64,000 bases of DNA, taken from positions 1-64,000 of the forward strand of contig JACPVR010000031.1 in assembly GCA_016197405.1 (NCBI GenBank), in the 5' to 3' direction. The notes beneath the pieces were generated by a model, which did not search any database, was not told the DNA's origin, and was given only the letters and a program-made list of their open reading frames with translations. Below, piece by piece: positions 10,139 to 20,162 of this stretch (its first letter is position 1; each line of letters starts with the position of its first letter). The translations under genes were made by a program, and so were the position numbers. The DNA is from Mycobacterium sp. GTDB taxonomy: Bacteria; Actinomycetota; Actinomycetes; Mycobacteriales; Mycobacteriaceae.

Positions 10139-11314
10139 TCAAGCTCGTCGGCCGGCACGTTCGGCGAAAACGTCAAGGGCGGCAAGCACTTCCGGAGAAC
10201 GCCACACACGGTTGCGCGGTCCGTTGGTTGTCTCGATGAGAATTCCTGCCTCGGTGAGCGGGTTGAGGTAGCGGTGTGCGTTGGTGGATTCGATGCCCAG
10301 CTCTTGCGCCAGTAGCCCGGCGTTCACGACCGGGCGCCGGGTCAACAAGTCGGCGACCTTCCACACCGCGGAGTCGGAACGTGCGCTGATCACACCGTTC
10401 CAGCTCCTCCGGATCTCGCGGAGATCAGCAACCAGGTCTCGCCCGTTGGCGATGGCCAGGACGGCGGCTTGCGAGAAGCACTCGACAATCGGCGCGGCAT
10501 CTCCGTCGCGATAGCTCGTCAACGCAGCGAAGTAGGCACCGGTATCGGCCAGCAGCCCGGCCGAGACCGGCACCGTGACCTGGCGTGTGAGCCCTTTGTT
10601 GCGCAGCATCGCCTGTACCAAGGCGCGGCCCGTGCGGCCGTTGCCATCGGTAAAAGGGTGAATGGTCTCGAACTGGGCGTGTCCCACGGCAATCTGCGGC
10701 AGGGCAGGAATGTCGGTGCGGTGCGCGAAGGCGATCAAGTCGCCGATCGCTTCAGGGATCAGCTCATGGCGCGGGCCGACGAACGTCGCCCCGACCGGTG
10801 TGGATCCGCCGCCGATCCACACCGGCTCGGTGCGGAACTCCCCTGGCGTATGGCGGGCGTCGTTGACCATCAGCGCCCGGTGCATCGCCAAGATTGCCTC
10901 AGCATCGAGAAGGTGTGACAGCGCGACCGCTGCGTGCATCGCGGCGGCGTTGGCGACGATCAGCTCGGCATTGCGCTTGGCCTTGCCGCCGGGCAACTCT
11001 GCCTCGCCGATTGCGCGCGCTGATGCGGTGAGGTTTTCAATCTGTGAGCTCGCGGCCGATTCAGACCGCAGCAACACGGCAGCAAACGGTGCGATTTCGC
11101 CGCCGAGTTCGGCGTCGAACCGCGCGATTTCGCGACTCGCCGACTCGGAGCCCGCCAACACCGAAGACGGCAAGTCGAGAACCACGTCGGCGATGCGGGC
11201 CGGCACGACCGGGCGAAAGGTGCCATACCTGGGCCGAGCCCCGCCCGTGTGGCGCGCGCCCTGAGGCTCCCAACGAAACTCCTCGTAGGAAATGGGACGA
11301 AGTGAAGTCACCAA
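10139..11314 (-). CDS. Fic/DOC family protein with C-terminal winged-helix region (paralog 2)
   Basis: Same motifs as 4544..5716 (HPFTDGNGRTGR, SSQIEN, wHTH) with long stretches of identical residues. Confidence 0.9.
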   Translation of the reverse strand: MVTSLRPISYEEFRWEPQGARHTGGARPRYGTFRPVVPARIADVVLDLPSSVLAGSESASREIARFDAELGGEIAPFAAVLLRSESAASSQIENLTASARAIGEAELPGGKAKRNAELIVANAAAMHAAVALSHLLDAEAILAMHRALMVNDARHTPGEFRTEPVWIGGGSTPVGATFVGPRHELIPEAIGDLIAFAHRTDIPALPQIAVGHAQFETIHPFTDGNGRTGRALVQAMLRNKGLTRQVTVPVSAGLLADTGAYFAALTSYRDGDAAPIVECFSQAAVLAIANGRDLVADLREIRRSWNGVISARSDSAVWKVADLLTRRPVVNAGLLAQELGIESTNAHRYLNPLTEAGILIETTNGPRNRVWRSPEVLAALDVFAERAGRRA

Positions 11315-11321
11315 GCGAATA

Positions 11322-11351
11322 TAACTTCAGTTAGAGCTCTAAGTGAAGTTA
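11322..11351. promoter_or_regulatory. putative Fic operator 2: TAACTTCA-N14-TGAAGTTA
   Basis: Same arms and spacer length as operator 1; spacer contains palindrome TTAGAGCTCTAA. Confidence 0.6.
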
Positions 11352-11407
11352 ACAAGCTCAGCTGACTTCAGATACCGGATTGCCCGCCTGCCGAAATCCC
11401 GCGCCCA

Positions 11408-12271
11408 CTACTTCGTCAGCGTGAACTGTCCGACGTCGGTGACGCCGCTGCGGAACAGGCTCGGGCAACCGGTCAGGTACTTCATGTAGCGGTCGTAGAC
11501 CTCTTGGGACTGGATGGCGATGGCTTCGTCCTTGCGCGCCTCCAGCGCCGCCGACCAGTGGTCGAGCGTCGTGGCGTAATGCGGCTGCAGTGACTGGAAC
11601 CGCGTCACGGTGAAACCGGGCTTGACGGCGTGCGCCTCGACCATCCGCACCGACGGCAGCCGGCCGCCGGGGAAGATCTCGGTGATCATGAATTTGCAGA
11701 ATCGGGCCATGTCGAAGGTCAGTGGGATGCCCTTCTCGATCACCTCGTCGGGGTGCAGCCCGAGGATGGTGTGCAGCAGCATGACACCGTCGTCGGGCAT
11801 CGCGTCATAGGCGAATGCGAAGAAATCGTCGTAGCGGTCGAAGCCGAAATGTTCGAACGCACCGATGGATACGATCCGGTCGACGGGCTCGTCGAACTGC
11901 TCCCAGCCGCGTAGCTCGACGCGCTTGGAGCGTGGGCTGTCCGACGCGGCGAACAGCTGCTCGACGTAGGCGTGCTGGTTCTCGCTGAGCGTCAGCCCGA
12001 TCACGTTGACGTCGTAGCGCTGCAGCGCTCGGTTCAATGTCGATCCCCAGCCGCAGCCGACGTCGAGCAGCGTCATACCGGGCTTCAGGTCCAGCTTGCC
12101 CAGTGCCAGGTCAATCTTGGCGATCTGCGCTTCTTCCAACGTCATGTCGTCGCGCTCGAAGTACGCGCAGCTGTAGGTCTGTGTCGGATCGAGGAACAGC
12201 CGGAAGAAGTCATCGGACAGGTCGTAATGTGCCTGGACGTCTTCGAAGTGCGGTTTGAGTTTTTTGGGCAT
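11408..12271 (-). CDS. cyclopropane-mycolic-acid synthase family SAM methyltransferase
   Basis: HYDLSDDFFRLFLDPTQTYSCAYFE, LLDVGCGWGSTL, GLTLSENQ typical of CmaA/MmaA/PcaA. Confidence 0.92.
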   Translation of the reverse strand: MPKKLKPHFEDVQAHYDLSDDFFRLFLDPTQTYSCAYFERDDMTLEEAQIAKIDLALGKLDLKPGMTLLDVGCGWGSTLNRALQRYDVNVIGLTLSENQHAYVEQLFAASDSPRSKRVELRGWEQFDEPVDRIVSIGAFEHFGFDRYDDFFAFAYDAMPDDGVMLLHTILGLHPDEVIEKGIPLTFDMARFCKFMITEIFPGGRLPSVRMVEAHAVKPGFTVTRFQSLQPHYATTLDHWSAALEARKDEAIAIQSQEVYDRYMKYLTGCPSLFRSGVTDVGQFTLTK

Positions 12272-12423
12272 CGCGGAACGAGCCTTCCTGAAGTCCGGCG
12301 ACGCTCACCACTGGTCCCCCGACTGCGAGCTGCGCGGAAGCTCCGATTTCCGACGGTAGCCCCTTTGGGCGACCCGCGCTGCCGAACCGGCCCCTGTCAG
12401 ACGCTCTGGCGCACGCGATCCCG

Positions 12424-13320
12424 CTAGGGCTGACCGCGTCGCACGCTGCCCAGATCCGGCAGTCGCCAGTGCAGGCCCTGCTCGGCGTCGAAGGCTTTCG
12501 GTGTGTAGCGCAGCAGCCCGCCGCCGGGATAGGGGGTGTACTCCCCGAACCAGATCTCGCCGTCGACGGCGTACAGGTCGACCCTGATGAAATCCCAGTC
12601 CGCGCCCAGGGTGCCGGCGACGGCCAGCATGGCGTCCAGCTCAGCGGGCCGCGGCTCGTCGGCCACCGGCCGGATGCGCCACCGCACCGGCAACCGGTTC
12701 CAGTCGGCGTCGAGGAAAGTGGCGGTCTGGTTCTCGAACCGGCCGCGGTTGACCTGGACGAGTTCGACGCGGCCGTCGAAGACGAAGAACTTGTAGTCCG
12801 GCGGCGGGTTGCCGTCCGGGGTGGGGATGCGCTCCTCCAGCACAAGCAACGGCCGCGCTTCGCCATAGCCCCACTCGCCCAACTCCACCGGGGTCCGTTT
12901 CCACCAGTCCCTGGTCTGCTTCTGCAGATCGGCGACGCTGGTGTGCGGGGTAGGTCCGAGGATGACGTGACCGCTGCTGTGGTTGGGTTTGAGCACCCAC
13001 GGCGGCAGCCCGGCCAGGTTCGGGGCGTCGCGCAGATCGGTGCCCGACCAGTAGGTCTGCGGGATCCGCAGGCCCGGCCCGGGATGTGCGGCGCGCGCCA
13101 TCTCCTTCATGCGCAGTTTGTCGCAGGCGGCGATGATCCGGTCCCGGCGGTCGTGCAGGATCCGCCAGTTGACCTTCTCGTTGAAGGTGCGCGGCTGGGT
13201 GAAATTGCCGGGCCGGTGAATCATGGTGAGGTGAAAAGCGTGCCGTAGCAACGGCAGTGGCATTGTGCGGATCATCCGCCGATGTGTCGCGAGCAGTATC
13301 GGCGGAGCGGTCCGGTTCAT
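12424..13320 (-). CDS. TupA-like ATP-grasp protein
   Basis: FNEKVNWRILHDRRDRIIAACDKLRMKEM...WVLKPNHSSGHV...EYTPYPGGG pattern. Confidence 0.7.
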   Translation of the reverse strand: MNRTAPPILLATHRRMIRTMPLPLLRHAFHLTMIHRPGNFTQPRTFNEKVNWRILHDRRDRIIAACDKLRMKEMARAAHPGPGLRIPQTYWSGTDLRDAPNLAGLPPWVLKPNHSSGHVILGPTPHTSVADLQKQTRDWWKRTPVELGEWGYGEARPLLVLEERIPTPDGNPPPDYKFFVFDGRVELVQVNRGRFENQTATFLDADWNRLPVRWRIRPVADEPRPAELDAMLAVAGTLGADWDFIRVDLYAVDGEIWFGEYTPYPGGGLLRYTPKAFDAEQGLHWRLPDLGSVRRGQP

Positions 13321-13340
13321 CAACGGCGGCACGGCACGCC

Positions 13341-14279
13341 CTACGGCTGGCTGGTCAGGTAGCCGCCGTGCACGAAGAATTTGTCTCCGCTGCAATCGAT
13401 TCCGTCGGCGCCTCGAACGCGGGTTATCACCAGCCCGTGGTTGCCGCCGAGGTCCGCATCACGCCCGCACACGACGGCGCCGCCGCCCTCCTGCACGATC
13501 ACCCGGCCGGCGGTGCCGCCGTACCGGGCTTCCGATATCCGGGATTCGAGAATCTCGATGCGTTCGCCGCGGTAGTAGGTGTAGGCGGCCGGATAGGGCT
13601 CGGACAGTGCGCGCACCAACCGCTCGATGTTCTCCGCGGGTTTGGTCCAATCGATCAAACTGTCACGCTCAGAACGCTTGTGGAAGTAGGTCCGCTCGGC
13701 CTTGTTCTGCGGTCGCCATACCGCGTTGCCGGACTCCAGCGCCGTCAGCGCTTCGCGCAGCGCGCCCGGGATCAGGTCGATACCGCGCAGCACCAACTCG
13801 GTGCCGGTGTCGGTGGGCCCGATCGGCAGCGAATGCTGAACCAGGATGTCACCGGTGTCCAAACCCTCGTCCATCCGGTGCACCGTCAACCCGAATTCGG
13901 ACGCGCCGCTGATCAGCGCCCACAGCACCGGGGAGAAGCCGGTGAACTTCGGCAGCAGCGAGTCGTGCATGTTCAACGTCCCGTGTGGCGGCAGGTTGTA
14001 GAGCTCCGGCGGCATCCACGTGTACCAGCTGTTGACGACGATGACGTCGGGTTCGCATCGCTTCACCAGGTCGATGGTTTCGGCGTCGATCCGCTCGGTG
14101 AGATGCACGGGGATGTCGTGCTGATGCGCGAGTTCCTCGACCGAGTCCGACCAGATCGCCTTGTATGACTGCTCGCTGACCGGATGGGTGACCGCGAGCA
14201 CCACATCGTGCTGCAGGTCGATCAGGGCTTGGAGGGTCTTGACCCCCCACGTCTGGAAACCGAACGCCACGATGCGCAT
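13341..14279 (-). CDS. formyltransferase, FxbA-like/methionyl-tRNA formyltransferase family
   Basis: MRIVAFGFQTWGVKTLQAL, HDSLLPKFTGFSPVLWAL, MDEGLDTGDIL; IdeR-like box upstream. Confidence 0.8.
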   Translation of the reverse strand: MRIVAFGFQTWGVKTLQALIDLQHDVVLAVTHPVSEQSYKAIWSDSVEELAHQHDIPVHLTERIDAETIDLVKRCEPDVIVVNSWYTWMPPELYNLPPHGTLNMHDSLLPKFTGFSPVLWALISGASEFGLTVHRMDEGLDTGDILVQHSLPIGPTDTGTELVLRGIDLIPGALREALTALESGNAVWRPQNKAERTYFHKRSERDSLIDWTKPAENIERLVRALSEPYPAAYTYYRGERIEILESRISEARYGGTAGRVIVQEGGGAVVCGRDADLGGNHGLVITRVRGADGIDCSGDKFFVHGGYLTSQP

Positions 14280-14355
14280 TACAGGACCCTCATTCGATCT
14301 CACCTCTGCAAGCGGCGTGGGCATGGCCCCGCCGGAACCAACTCTCGACGCGAGG

Positions 14356-14374
14356 TTACGTTACCCTAACCTAA
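14356..14374 (-). promoter_or_regulatory. IdeR iron-box-like site TTAGGTTAGGGTAACGTAA
   Basis: 17/19 match to recalled consensus TTAGGTTAGGCTAACCTAA, about 77 bp upstream of the formyltransferase start. Confidence 0.7.
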
Positions 14375-14741
14375 GTTGCTTGTTCCGCGTCCCTGTGCGA
14401 AGCCTGTGGGTGAAATGATCTTGAATCCACCCGCTCGGCGGCAGGCCCCCTCCGCTCGGAGCGGACATCTTTGCCGATATTGCATCGCAGGTCAGCAACC
14501 GAAAACCGACCGAAAGACGTAAGCTCCCAAATGACGCCGCTACCAGCGATACTTGCGGCGTGTGGGGATCAGAACCGGAGCCAGGGGGACCCGGGGTGTT
14601 TATTTGCGCATTCGGTACAGCGACGACGAACTCGCCATCGAGATCGCCGGCGCTGACGGCACTCCGCACATCGAGGCTCCACCCGGCGACTTACACCGGC
14701 ATCGACACGTTTCGCATGCCGGCACCAGGGAAAGAGGAGTA

Positions 14742-15635
14742 ATGACCACACTTGAACAGATGCCCGTTGTTGCGGCCATTCCCAATTACAATATGGGAAA
14801 TCACCTTCGCCGGCTGCTCCCGCAAGTGCTCGAACAAGGCTATGACCGCGTTTACGTGCTCGACGACGGATCCACCGATGACAGCGTCGAAATCGTCAAA
14901 GAATTCGATGGTCAGGTCACATTGGTGCGCAGTCCGCGCAATCAAGGGTGCACGGCCAACCGCAATCAGATACTCGACCACGTCGGCGATGACGAACTCA
15001 TCCATTTCATCGATGCCGACATGGACCTCGCTACGACCGATATCGCTTCTGTGGCAAGGGATGTCGCGGCCCGCTATGCCGCTCAAGGCGTCGGCGCTAT
15101 CGGCGGACTGGTGAGTCGGGTCGACGGCAGCCAGGAGCCCTACAATTATGGACCGGCATTCGCATTGCGGTCTCATTTGACGGCGGTTCCGCCGCTTGCC
15201 GACCGCGTGCGAAAACAACCGGCGATTGCCGACACCATTCGACGCATTCCACTTCCCGGGACGAAATATTGGCCGAATATCCTCCAGGCACCGACGCCGG
15301 CGCCGGCCTATTGGCTGCACGAGGGGAATATGCTCATTTTCTCCCGGGTGTATCGCGCCATCGGGGGTTACGACCCGCAGCTGCGCAACCACGGCGCCCA
15401 GGACCTGGCGATCCGGCTGGAGCAGCAGGGCATCAAGCGGTACTTCGATCCCAGTATCGAGGTCGTTCACCACTACATCGATGTCCGCGGTAAGAAACGC
15501 AAGAAGCAACAAGCCGAATCGGTGCTCTATCTACTGCGCAAACATGGCGTGGTGCGATGGCTGACGGCCAAGCCGCTGCCTGTTGCGTCGTTCACATCGA
15601 GGCACAGCCAAACGCACCGTCAGCCCGTCGGATAG
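14742..15635 (+). CDS. family 2 glycosyltransferase
   Basis: VVAAIPNYNMGNHL, VLDDGSTDDSVEIV, FIDADMD. Confidence 0.85.
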   Translation: MTTLEQMPVVAAIPNYNMGNHLRRLLPQVLEQGYDRVYVLDDGSTDDSVEIVKEFDGQVTLVRSPRNQGCTANRNQILDHVGDDELIHFIDADMDLATTDIASVARDVAARYAAQGVGAIGGLVSRVDGSQEPYNYGPAFALRSHLTAVPPLADRVRKQPAIADTIRRIPLPGTKYWPNILQAPTPAPAYWLHEGNMLIFSRVYRAIGGYDPQLRNHGAQDLAIRLEQQGIKRYFDPSIEVVHHYIDVRGKKRKKQQAESVLYLLRKHGVVRWLTAKPLPVASFTSRHSQTHRQPVG

Positions 15636-15806
15636 CCTGTCGGCCCACCGCCGCCGAAACTGCCCCGAACTGGGCATTCACATCACAGTTCGGCAACGTT
15701 TAGGTCGCGAACCGACCTCTCGGCGAGCGCTCGGCACCGGTGCATGGTCTGATGCGTGTGCACAGCATTTCGGAGCTAGTTGCTGTGTACGGCCGGGTTG
15801 AGCCGT

Positions 15807-16541
15807 ATGGTGCTTGGCGTGGGAAGACATTCCTTAGCCACCAGCCGCCCCCGGCGGCGTGTGCGCCCGACTGTGGCGCTGGCTGGGTTTCTCGTCCCCT
15901 TCGCCACACTTTTCGCGGTCAGCGGTGACGTGCATCCCCGGGCCCAATTCGTCGAAGCAGTCGAGACGGTGGCCGCCGTAGAGACCGGCGCCGCGCGCAG
16001 TGCCGAGATCGTCGGACTGGCCCAGGCCGGTGTCGAATGGGCGGCAGTGGCCAGCACCGGCCCGGACATCCGCTCGGCCACCGAGCAGTTGGTGGTGACG
16101 GCGTCAGCGTCGCGTTCGATGTACCGCCAGGTACCGACACTGCTGCCGGCCGGCGTCGCCCCCGAGAAGGGTCTGCAGATCAGGACCATCCTGGCGGCCC
16201 GCGCGATCAGCGCGGCTTTCCCGGAGATCCACAACATCGGCGGCGTTCGGGCCGATGCCCTGCGGTGGCATCCCAACGGTCTGGCGATCGACGTCATGAT
16301 CCCCAACTACGCCAGTGCCCAAGGCAAGGCCCTCGGTGACCGCATCATGAAATTCGCCTTCGCCAACGCCGACCGGTTCGCACTCGAACATGTCATCTGG
16401 CAGCAGACCTACTACGGCCGCGACGGTGTCGGCCACCGGATGGCGAACCTCGGCAACGACGACGCCAACCACTACACCCACGTACACATCGCCACCGTCG
16501 GCGGCGGCTACCCCACCGGCACCGAGATATACGTCCGCTGA
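15807..16541 (+). CDS. secreted/anchored protein, DD-peptidase-like C-terminal domain
   Basis: Hydrophobic N-terminus TVALAGFLVPFATLFAV; HPNGLAIDVMIP and HYTHVHI. Confidence 0.55.
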   Translation: MVLGVGRHSLATSRPRRRVRPTVALAGFLVPFATLFAVSGDVHPRAQFVEAVETVAAVETGAARSAEIVGLAQAGVEWAAVASTGPDIRSATEQLVVTASASRSMYRQVPTLLPAGVAPEKGLQIRTILAARAISAAFPEIHNIGGVRADALRWHPNGLAIDVMIPNYASAQGKALGDRIMKFAFANADRFALEHVIWQQTYYGRDGVGHRMANLGNDDANHYTHVHIATVGGGYPTGTEIYVR

Positions 16542-16595
16542 CCCACCCGTCTGGAAACACCGTGCGGCGGTGTGCCGGGTTCTAAGCTGCCAGCC

Positions 16596-16985
16596 ATGCC
16601 AATGGACCGTGCCGCGCTCGTCGCAGGCAGTATTCGCCTCGCCTCCGGAGTGCAGTTCCTCGTCGACCCGATGCGCGCCAACAAACTGTGGGGCGAACCC
16701 GACGACCCGGGGCCCTCGGCGAAACTGCTGTTGCGTTCGATGGGATATCGCGACGCCCTCATCGGCGGCCTGCTGTTATCGGCGGGATTGCGCGGCAGGA
16801 ACACCCGCGGTTGGTTCCTGGCCTCCGGGGGCGCCGACGCCGCCGATCTGCTCGGTGGCCTGAGCGTGCACGACGAGCTCAAACGCGGCCAGCAGATCAT
16901 CGGCCTGGGTGGTGCCGTCGTGGGGATCGGCGTCGGGTTGTGGGGTGCCACCCGCCGGCGACCGAAACCAGCACTGGAAGCATGA
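16596..16985 (+). CDS. small membrane protein (DUF4267-like)
   Basis: Coherent ORF; stop overlaps next start (ATGA). Confidence 0.5.
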   Translation: MPMDRAALVAGSIRLASGVQFLVDPMRANKLWGEPDDPGPSAKLLLRSMGYRDALIGGLLLSAGLRGRNTRGWFLASGGADAADLLGGLSVHDELKRGQQIIGLGGAVVGIGVGLWGATRRRPKPALEA

Positions 16986-18118
16986 GGCAGATGTCCGCCG
17001 TCGAACCGTTCCACATCGCCATTTCCGAGTCCGACCTGACTGACCTGCGCGACCGGCTGCATCGCACCCGCTGGCCCGACGCCGAATGCGTGGACGACTG
17101 GACACAGGGCATCCCGCTGGCCTACACCCGCGAGCTGGCGGCCTACTGGGCCGATCAATACGACTGGCGGGCAAGGGAAAAGGCCCTCAACCGGTTCGAC
17201 CACTACACCACCGACATCGACGGCCTCGGAATCCATTTCATCCACCAGCGCTCACCACACGAGAACGCCTTCCCGTTGGTCATCACACACGGCTGGCCCG
17301 GTTCGATAGTCGAGTTCCACAAGGTCATCGAGCCGCTGACCGATCCCACCAAGTACGGCGGCCGCCCCGAGGACGCGTTCCACGTGGTGTGCCCGTCGCT
17401 GCCCGGGTACGGCTTCTCCGCCAAACCCACCCGGACCGGCTGGGGTGTGGAGAAGATCGCGCAGGCCTGGGAAACGTTGATGGGCCGGCTGGGTTATGAC
17501 CGGTACGGCGCACAGGGCGGCGACTGGGGCTCGGCGGTCACCACCGCCATCGGACTCAACGGCTCCAACTGCGCGGGCATCCACATCAACCTGCCGCTGG
17601 GCCTGCCGCCGTCGACGGACGACCTCACCGAAGAAGAACAGGCAGCGCTGGCCGCCTTCGCCCATTACGACCGGTGGGACTCCGGCTACTCCAAACAGCA
17701 GTCCACCCGGCCGCAGACTCTCGGGTACGGACTGGCCGACTCCCCCGCCGGTCAACTGGCCTGGATCGTGGAGAAGTTCTGGGCGTGGACCGACTGCGAC
17801 GGGCACCCGGAGAACGCGTTGACCCGCGACGAGATGCTCGACAACGTGACGCTGTACTGGCTGACCAATTCCGCGACATCCTCGGCGCGCTTGTACTGGG
17901 AGAGCTTCGGCAGCTTCGTCTCGCACGACCGCGTCGAATTGCCCACGGGGATAGCGTCATTCCCCAAGGAGATCTTCCGGTCGCCGCGGCACTGGTGCGA
18001 GGCCCGTTACAACGTAACGCATTTCACGAAAATGCCGCGCGGCGGGCATTTCGCGGCATTCGAACAGCCGGAGCTGTTCGTCGAGGACGTCCGGGCCTTC
18101 TTCGCGACGCTGCGCTGA
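16982..18118 (+). CDS. epoxide hydrolase with N-terminal EHN domain
   Basis: LTDLRDRLHRTRWPD, THGWPGSIVEF, CPSLPGYGFS, GGDWGS; C-terminal GGHFAAFEQP. Confidence 0.92.
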   Translation: MRQMSAVEPFHIAISESDLTDLRDRLHRTRWPDAECVDDWTQGIPLAYTRELAAYWADQYDWRAREKALNRFDHYTTDIDGLGIHFIHQRSPHENAFPLVITHGWPGSIVEFHKVIEPLTDPTKYGGRPEDAFHVVCPSLPGYGFSAKPTRTGWGVEKIAQAWETLMGRLGYDRYGAQGGDWGSAVTTAIGLNGSNCAGIHINLPLGLPPSTDDLTEEEQAALAAFAHYDRWDSGYSKQQSTRPQTLGYGLADSPAGQLAWIVEKFWAWTDCDGHPENALTRDEMLDNVTLYWLTNSATSSARLYWESFGSFVSHDRVELPTGIASFPKEIFRSPRHWCEARYNVTHFTKMPRGGHFAAFEQPELFVEDVRAFFATLR

Positions 18119-18127
18119 GCCGACACC

Positions 18128-19138
18128 TCAGGCGGGCGCGGCGATATCGAGGTTGCGCGGGTGGTGGCAGGCCGCCAGGTGGCCGGTGTCGTCGCGGTCG
18201 ATGAGCAGCGGTTCCTCGGTCGTGCAGATATCGGTGCGCCAGCGGCACCGGGTATGGAAGTGACATCCGGACGGCGGATCGATCGGGCTGGGCACATCGC
18301 CTTCGAGGATCGTGCGCTCACGCGCGGCATTGCGACGCGGATCGGGTACCGGGACGGCCGATAGCAATGCCCCCGAATAGGGGTGAATCGGCTTGTTGTA
18401 CAACGCATCCGCTTCTGCGACCTCGACGACCTTGCCCAGATACATCACCGCGACCCGGTCGCTGACGTGGCGCACCACACCCAGGTCGTGCGCGACGAAC
18501 AGATACGACAGGCCGAACTCGGACTGCAGATCCTCCAGCAGGTTGACGATCTGGGCCTGTACCGAGACATCGAGTGCGGACACCGGCTCGTCGGCGACGA
18601 TGAGTTTGGGCCGCAACGCCAGTGCCCGGGCGATGCCGATCCGCTGCCGTTGACCGCCGGAGAACTCGTGCGGATACCGGTTGTAGTGCTCAGCCTGCAG
18701 GCCCACCCGGTCCAGCAGGTCCTGCACCTGCCGCTTGACCTGCGCACCGCTGGCCAGCCCGTGTAACTCGATGGCATCACCGATGATCTGACCGATGCGT
18801 TTGCGCGGATTCAGCGAGGCGTAGGGATCCTGGAAGATCATCTGCAACTGCCGGCGCACCGGCGCAAGCTCGCGCCGTGACATCCCGACCAGCTCCTGGC
18901 CGTCGAACCGGACCGATCCCGACGTCGGGGGGCTCAGTTGCATGATCGCCCGGCACAGCGTCGACTTGCCACAACCGGATTCGCCTACCAGTCCCAGTGT
19001 TTCGCCCTTGTGCACGGTGAGGCTGACACCGTCGACGGCGTGCACCCGACCGACCTCGCGCTCGACGATGACACCGGCCTTGATCGGAAAGTGCTTGACG
19101 AGGTCGGTGACCTCCAGCAGGGGTTCTCCGCTACTCAT
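18128..19138 (-). CDS. oligo/dipeptide ABC transporter ATP-binding protein (DppF/OppF type)
   Basis: [29 protein letters not shown]. Confidence 0.93.
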   Translation of the reverse strand: MSSGEPLLEVTDLVKHFPIKAGVIVEREVGRVHAVDGVSLTVHKGETLGLVGESGCGKSTLCRAIMQLSPPTSGSVRFDGQELVGMSRRELAPVRRQLQMIFQDPYASLNPRKRIGQIIGDAIELHGLASGAQVKRQVQDLLDRVGLQAEHYNRYPHEFSGGQRQRIGIARALALRPKLIVADEPVSALDVSVQAQIVNLLEDLQSEFGLSYLFVAHDLGVVRHVSDRVAVMYLGKVVEVAEADALYNKPIHPYSGALLSAVPVPDPRRNAARERTILEGDVPSPIDPPSGCHFHTRCRWRTDICTTEEPLLIDRDDTGHLAACHHPRNLDIAAPA

Positions 19139-20162
19139 GCGTCACCGCCTCCCGCAGTCCGATCCGGCCGTCGACATTGCGCAGCGTGCGCTTGTCGGTC
19201 AGCTCCAGCCAGCATCGGTCGGCGTGGCCGCCACCGTCGGGTGCCCGCAGCTGCGGTGGCTCGGAGCAACGCTCGAAGACGTGTGGGCAGCGCGGCGCGA
19301 AACGGCAGCCCTGCGGTGGGCGCAGCAGTGACGGCGGGGATCCGCTGATCTGCGGCAACCGGGTGTGCTGTGGCTCGTCCATCGGGGTCAGCGAGCCGAG
19401 CAGCCCCCAGGTGTAGGGATGCTGCGGATCGTAGAAGATCTCGTCGAGGGTGCCGTCTTCGACCACCTGCCCGGCGTACATCACCAGCACCCGGTCGGCC
19501 ACCTCGGCGACCACCCCGAGGTCATGGGTGATCAGGATGACGGCGAGGTTTCGCTCGGTGTTGAGCGTGTCGATGAGCCGCAGGATCTGCGCCTGGATGG
19601 TGACGTCGAGCGCGGTGGTCGGCTCGTCGGCGATCAGGATCTCCGGTTCGAGCGACAACGCCATCGCGATCATCACCCGCTGGCGCATACCACCGGAGAA
19701 TTCGTGGGGGTAATCGTCAACGCGGCGTTCGGGATTGGGAATGCCGACCGAGCGGAGCAGCTCGACGGCACGCGCCTTGGCCTCACCACGCGAGACGTCA
19801 CGATGCGCGCGGATCATCTCGACGATCTGCGCACCGACCTTGTACACCGGGTTCAGCGAGGTCATCGGATCCTGGAACACCATCGCGATGTGCTCACCGC
19901 GGATCTCGCGCCACTGCTCGTCATCGAGGGTCGTCAGCTCACGATCGTCGAAGCGCACCGATCCGGTGATCTCGGCATTGCTGGCACGCGTCAGCCCGAG
20001 CAGCGTCTGCGCGGTGACACTCTTGCCGGACCCGGATTCCCCGACGATGGCCAGCACCTCGCCCGCGGCCAGATCGAACGACACCCCGTCGACCGCGCCC
20101 ACCGCGCCGTCCTCGGTGGCGAACCGGACCCGCAATCCGTCGACGCTGAGGATGGGACTCAT
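19131..20162 (-). CDS. oligo/dipeptide ABC transporter ATP-binding protein (DppD/OppD type)
   Basis: [27 protein letters not shown]. Confidence 0.93.
   Translation of the reverse strand: MSPILSVDGLRVRFATEDGAVGAVDGVSFDLAAGEVLAIVGESGSGKSVTAQTLLGLTRASNAEITGSVRFDDRELTTLDDEQWREIRGEHIAMVFQDPMTSLNPVYKVGAQIVEMIRAHRDVSRGEAKARAVELLRSVGIPNPERRVDDYPHEFSGGMRQRVMIAMALSLEPEILIADEPTTALDVTIQAQILRLIDTLNTERNLAVILITHDLGVVAEVADRVLVMYAGQVVEDGTLDEIFYDPQHPYTWGLLGSLTPMDEPQHTRLPQISGSPPSLLRPPQGCRFAPRCPHVFERCSEPPQLRAPDGGGHADRCWLELTDKRTLRNVDGRIGLREAVTHE

Noticed and set aside
13257-14168. 303-aa plus-strand ORF
   Set aside because: Antisense shadow of the formyltransferase/ATP-grasp genes.
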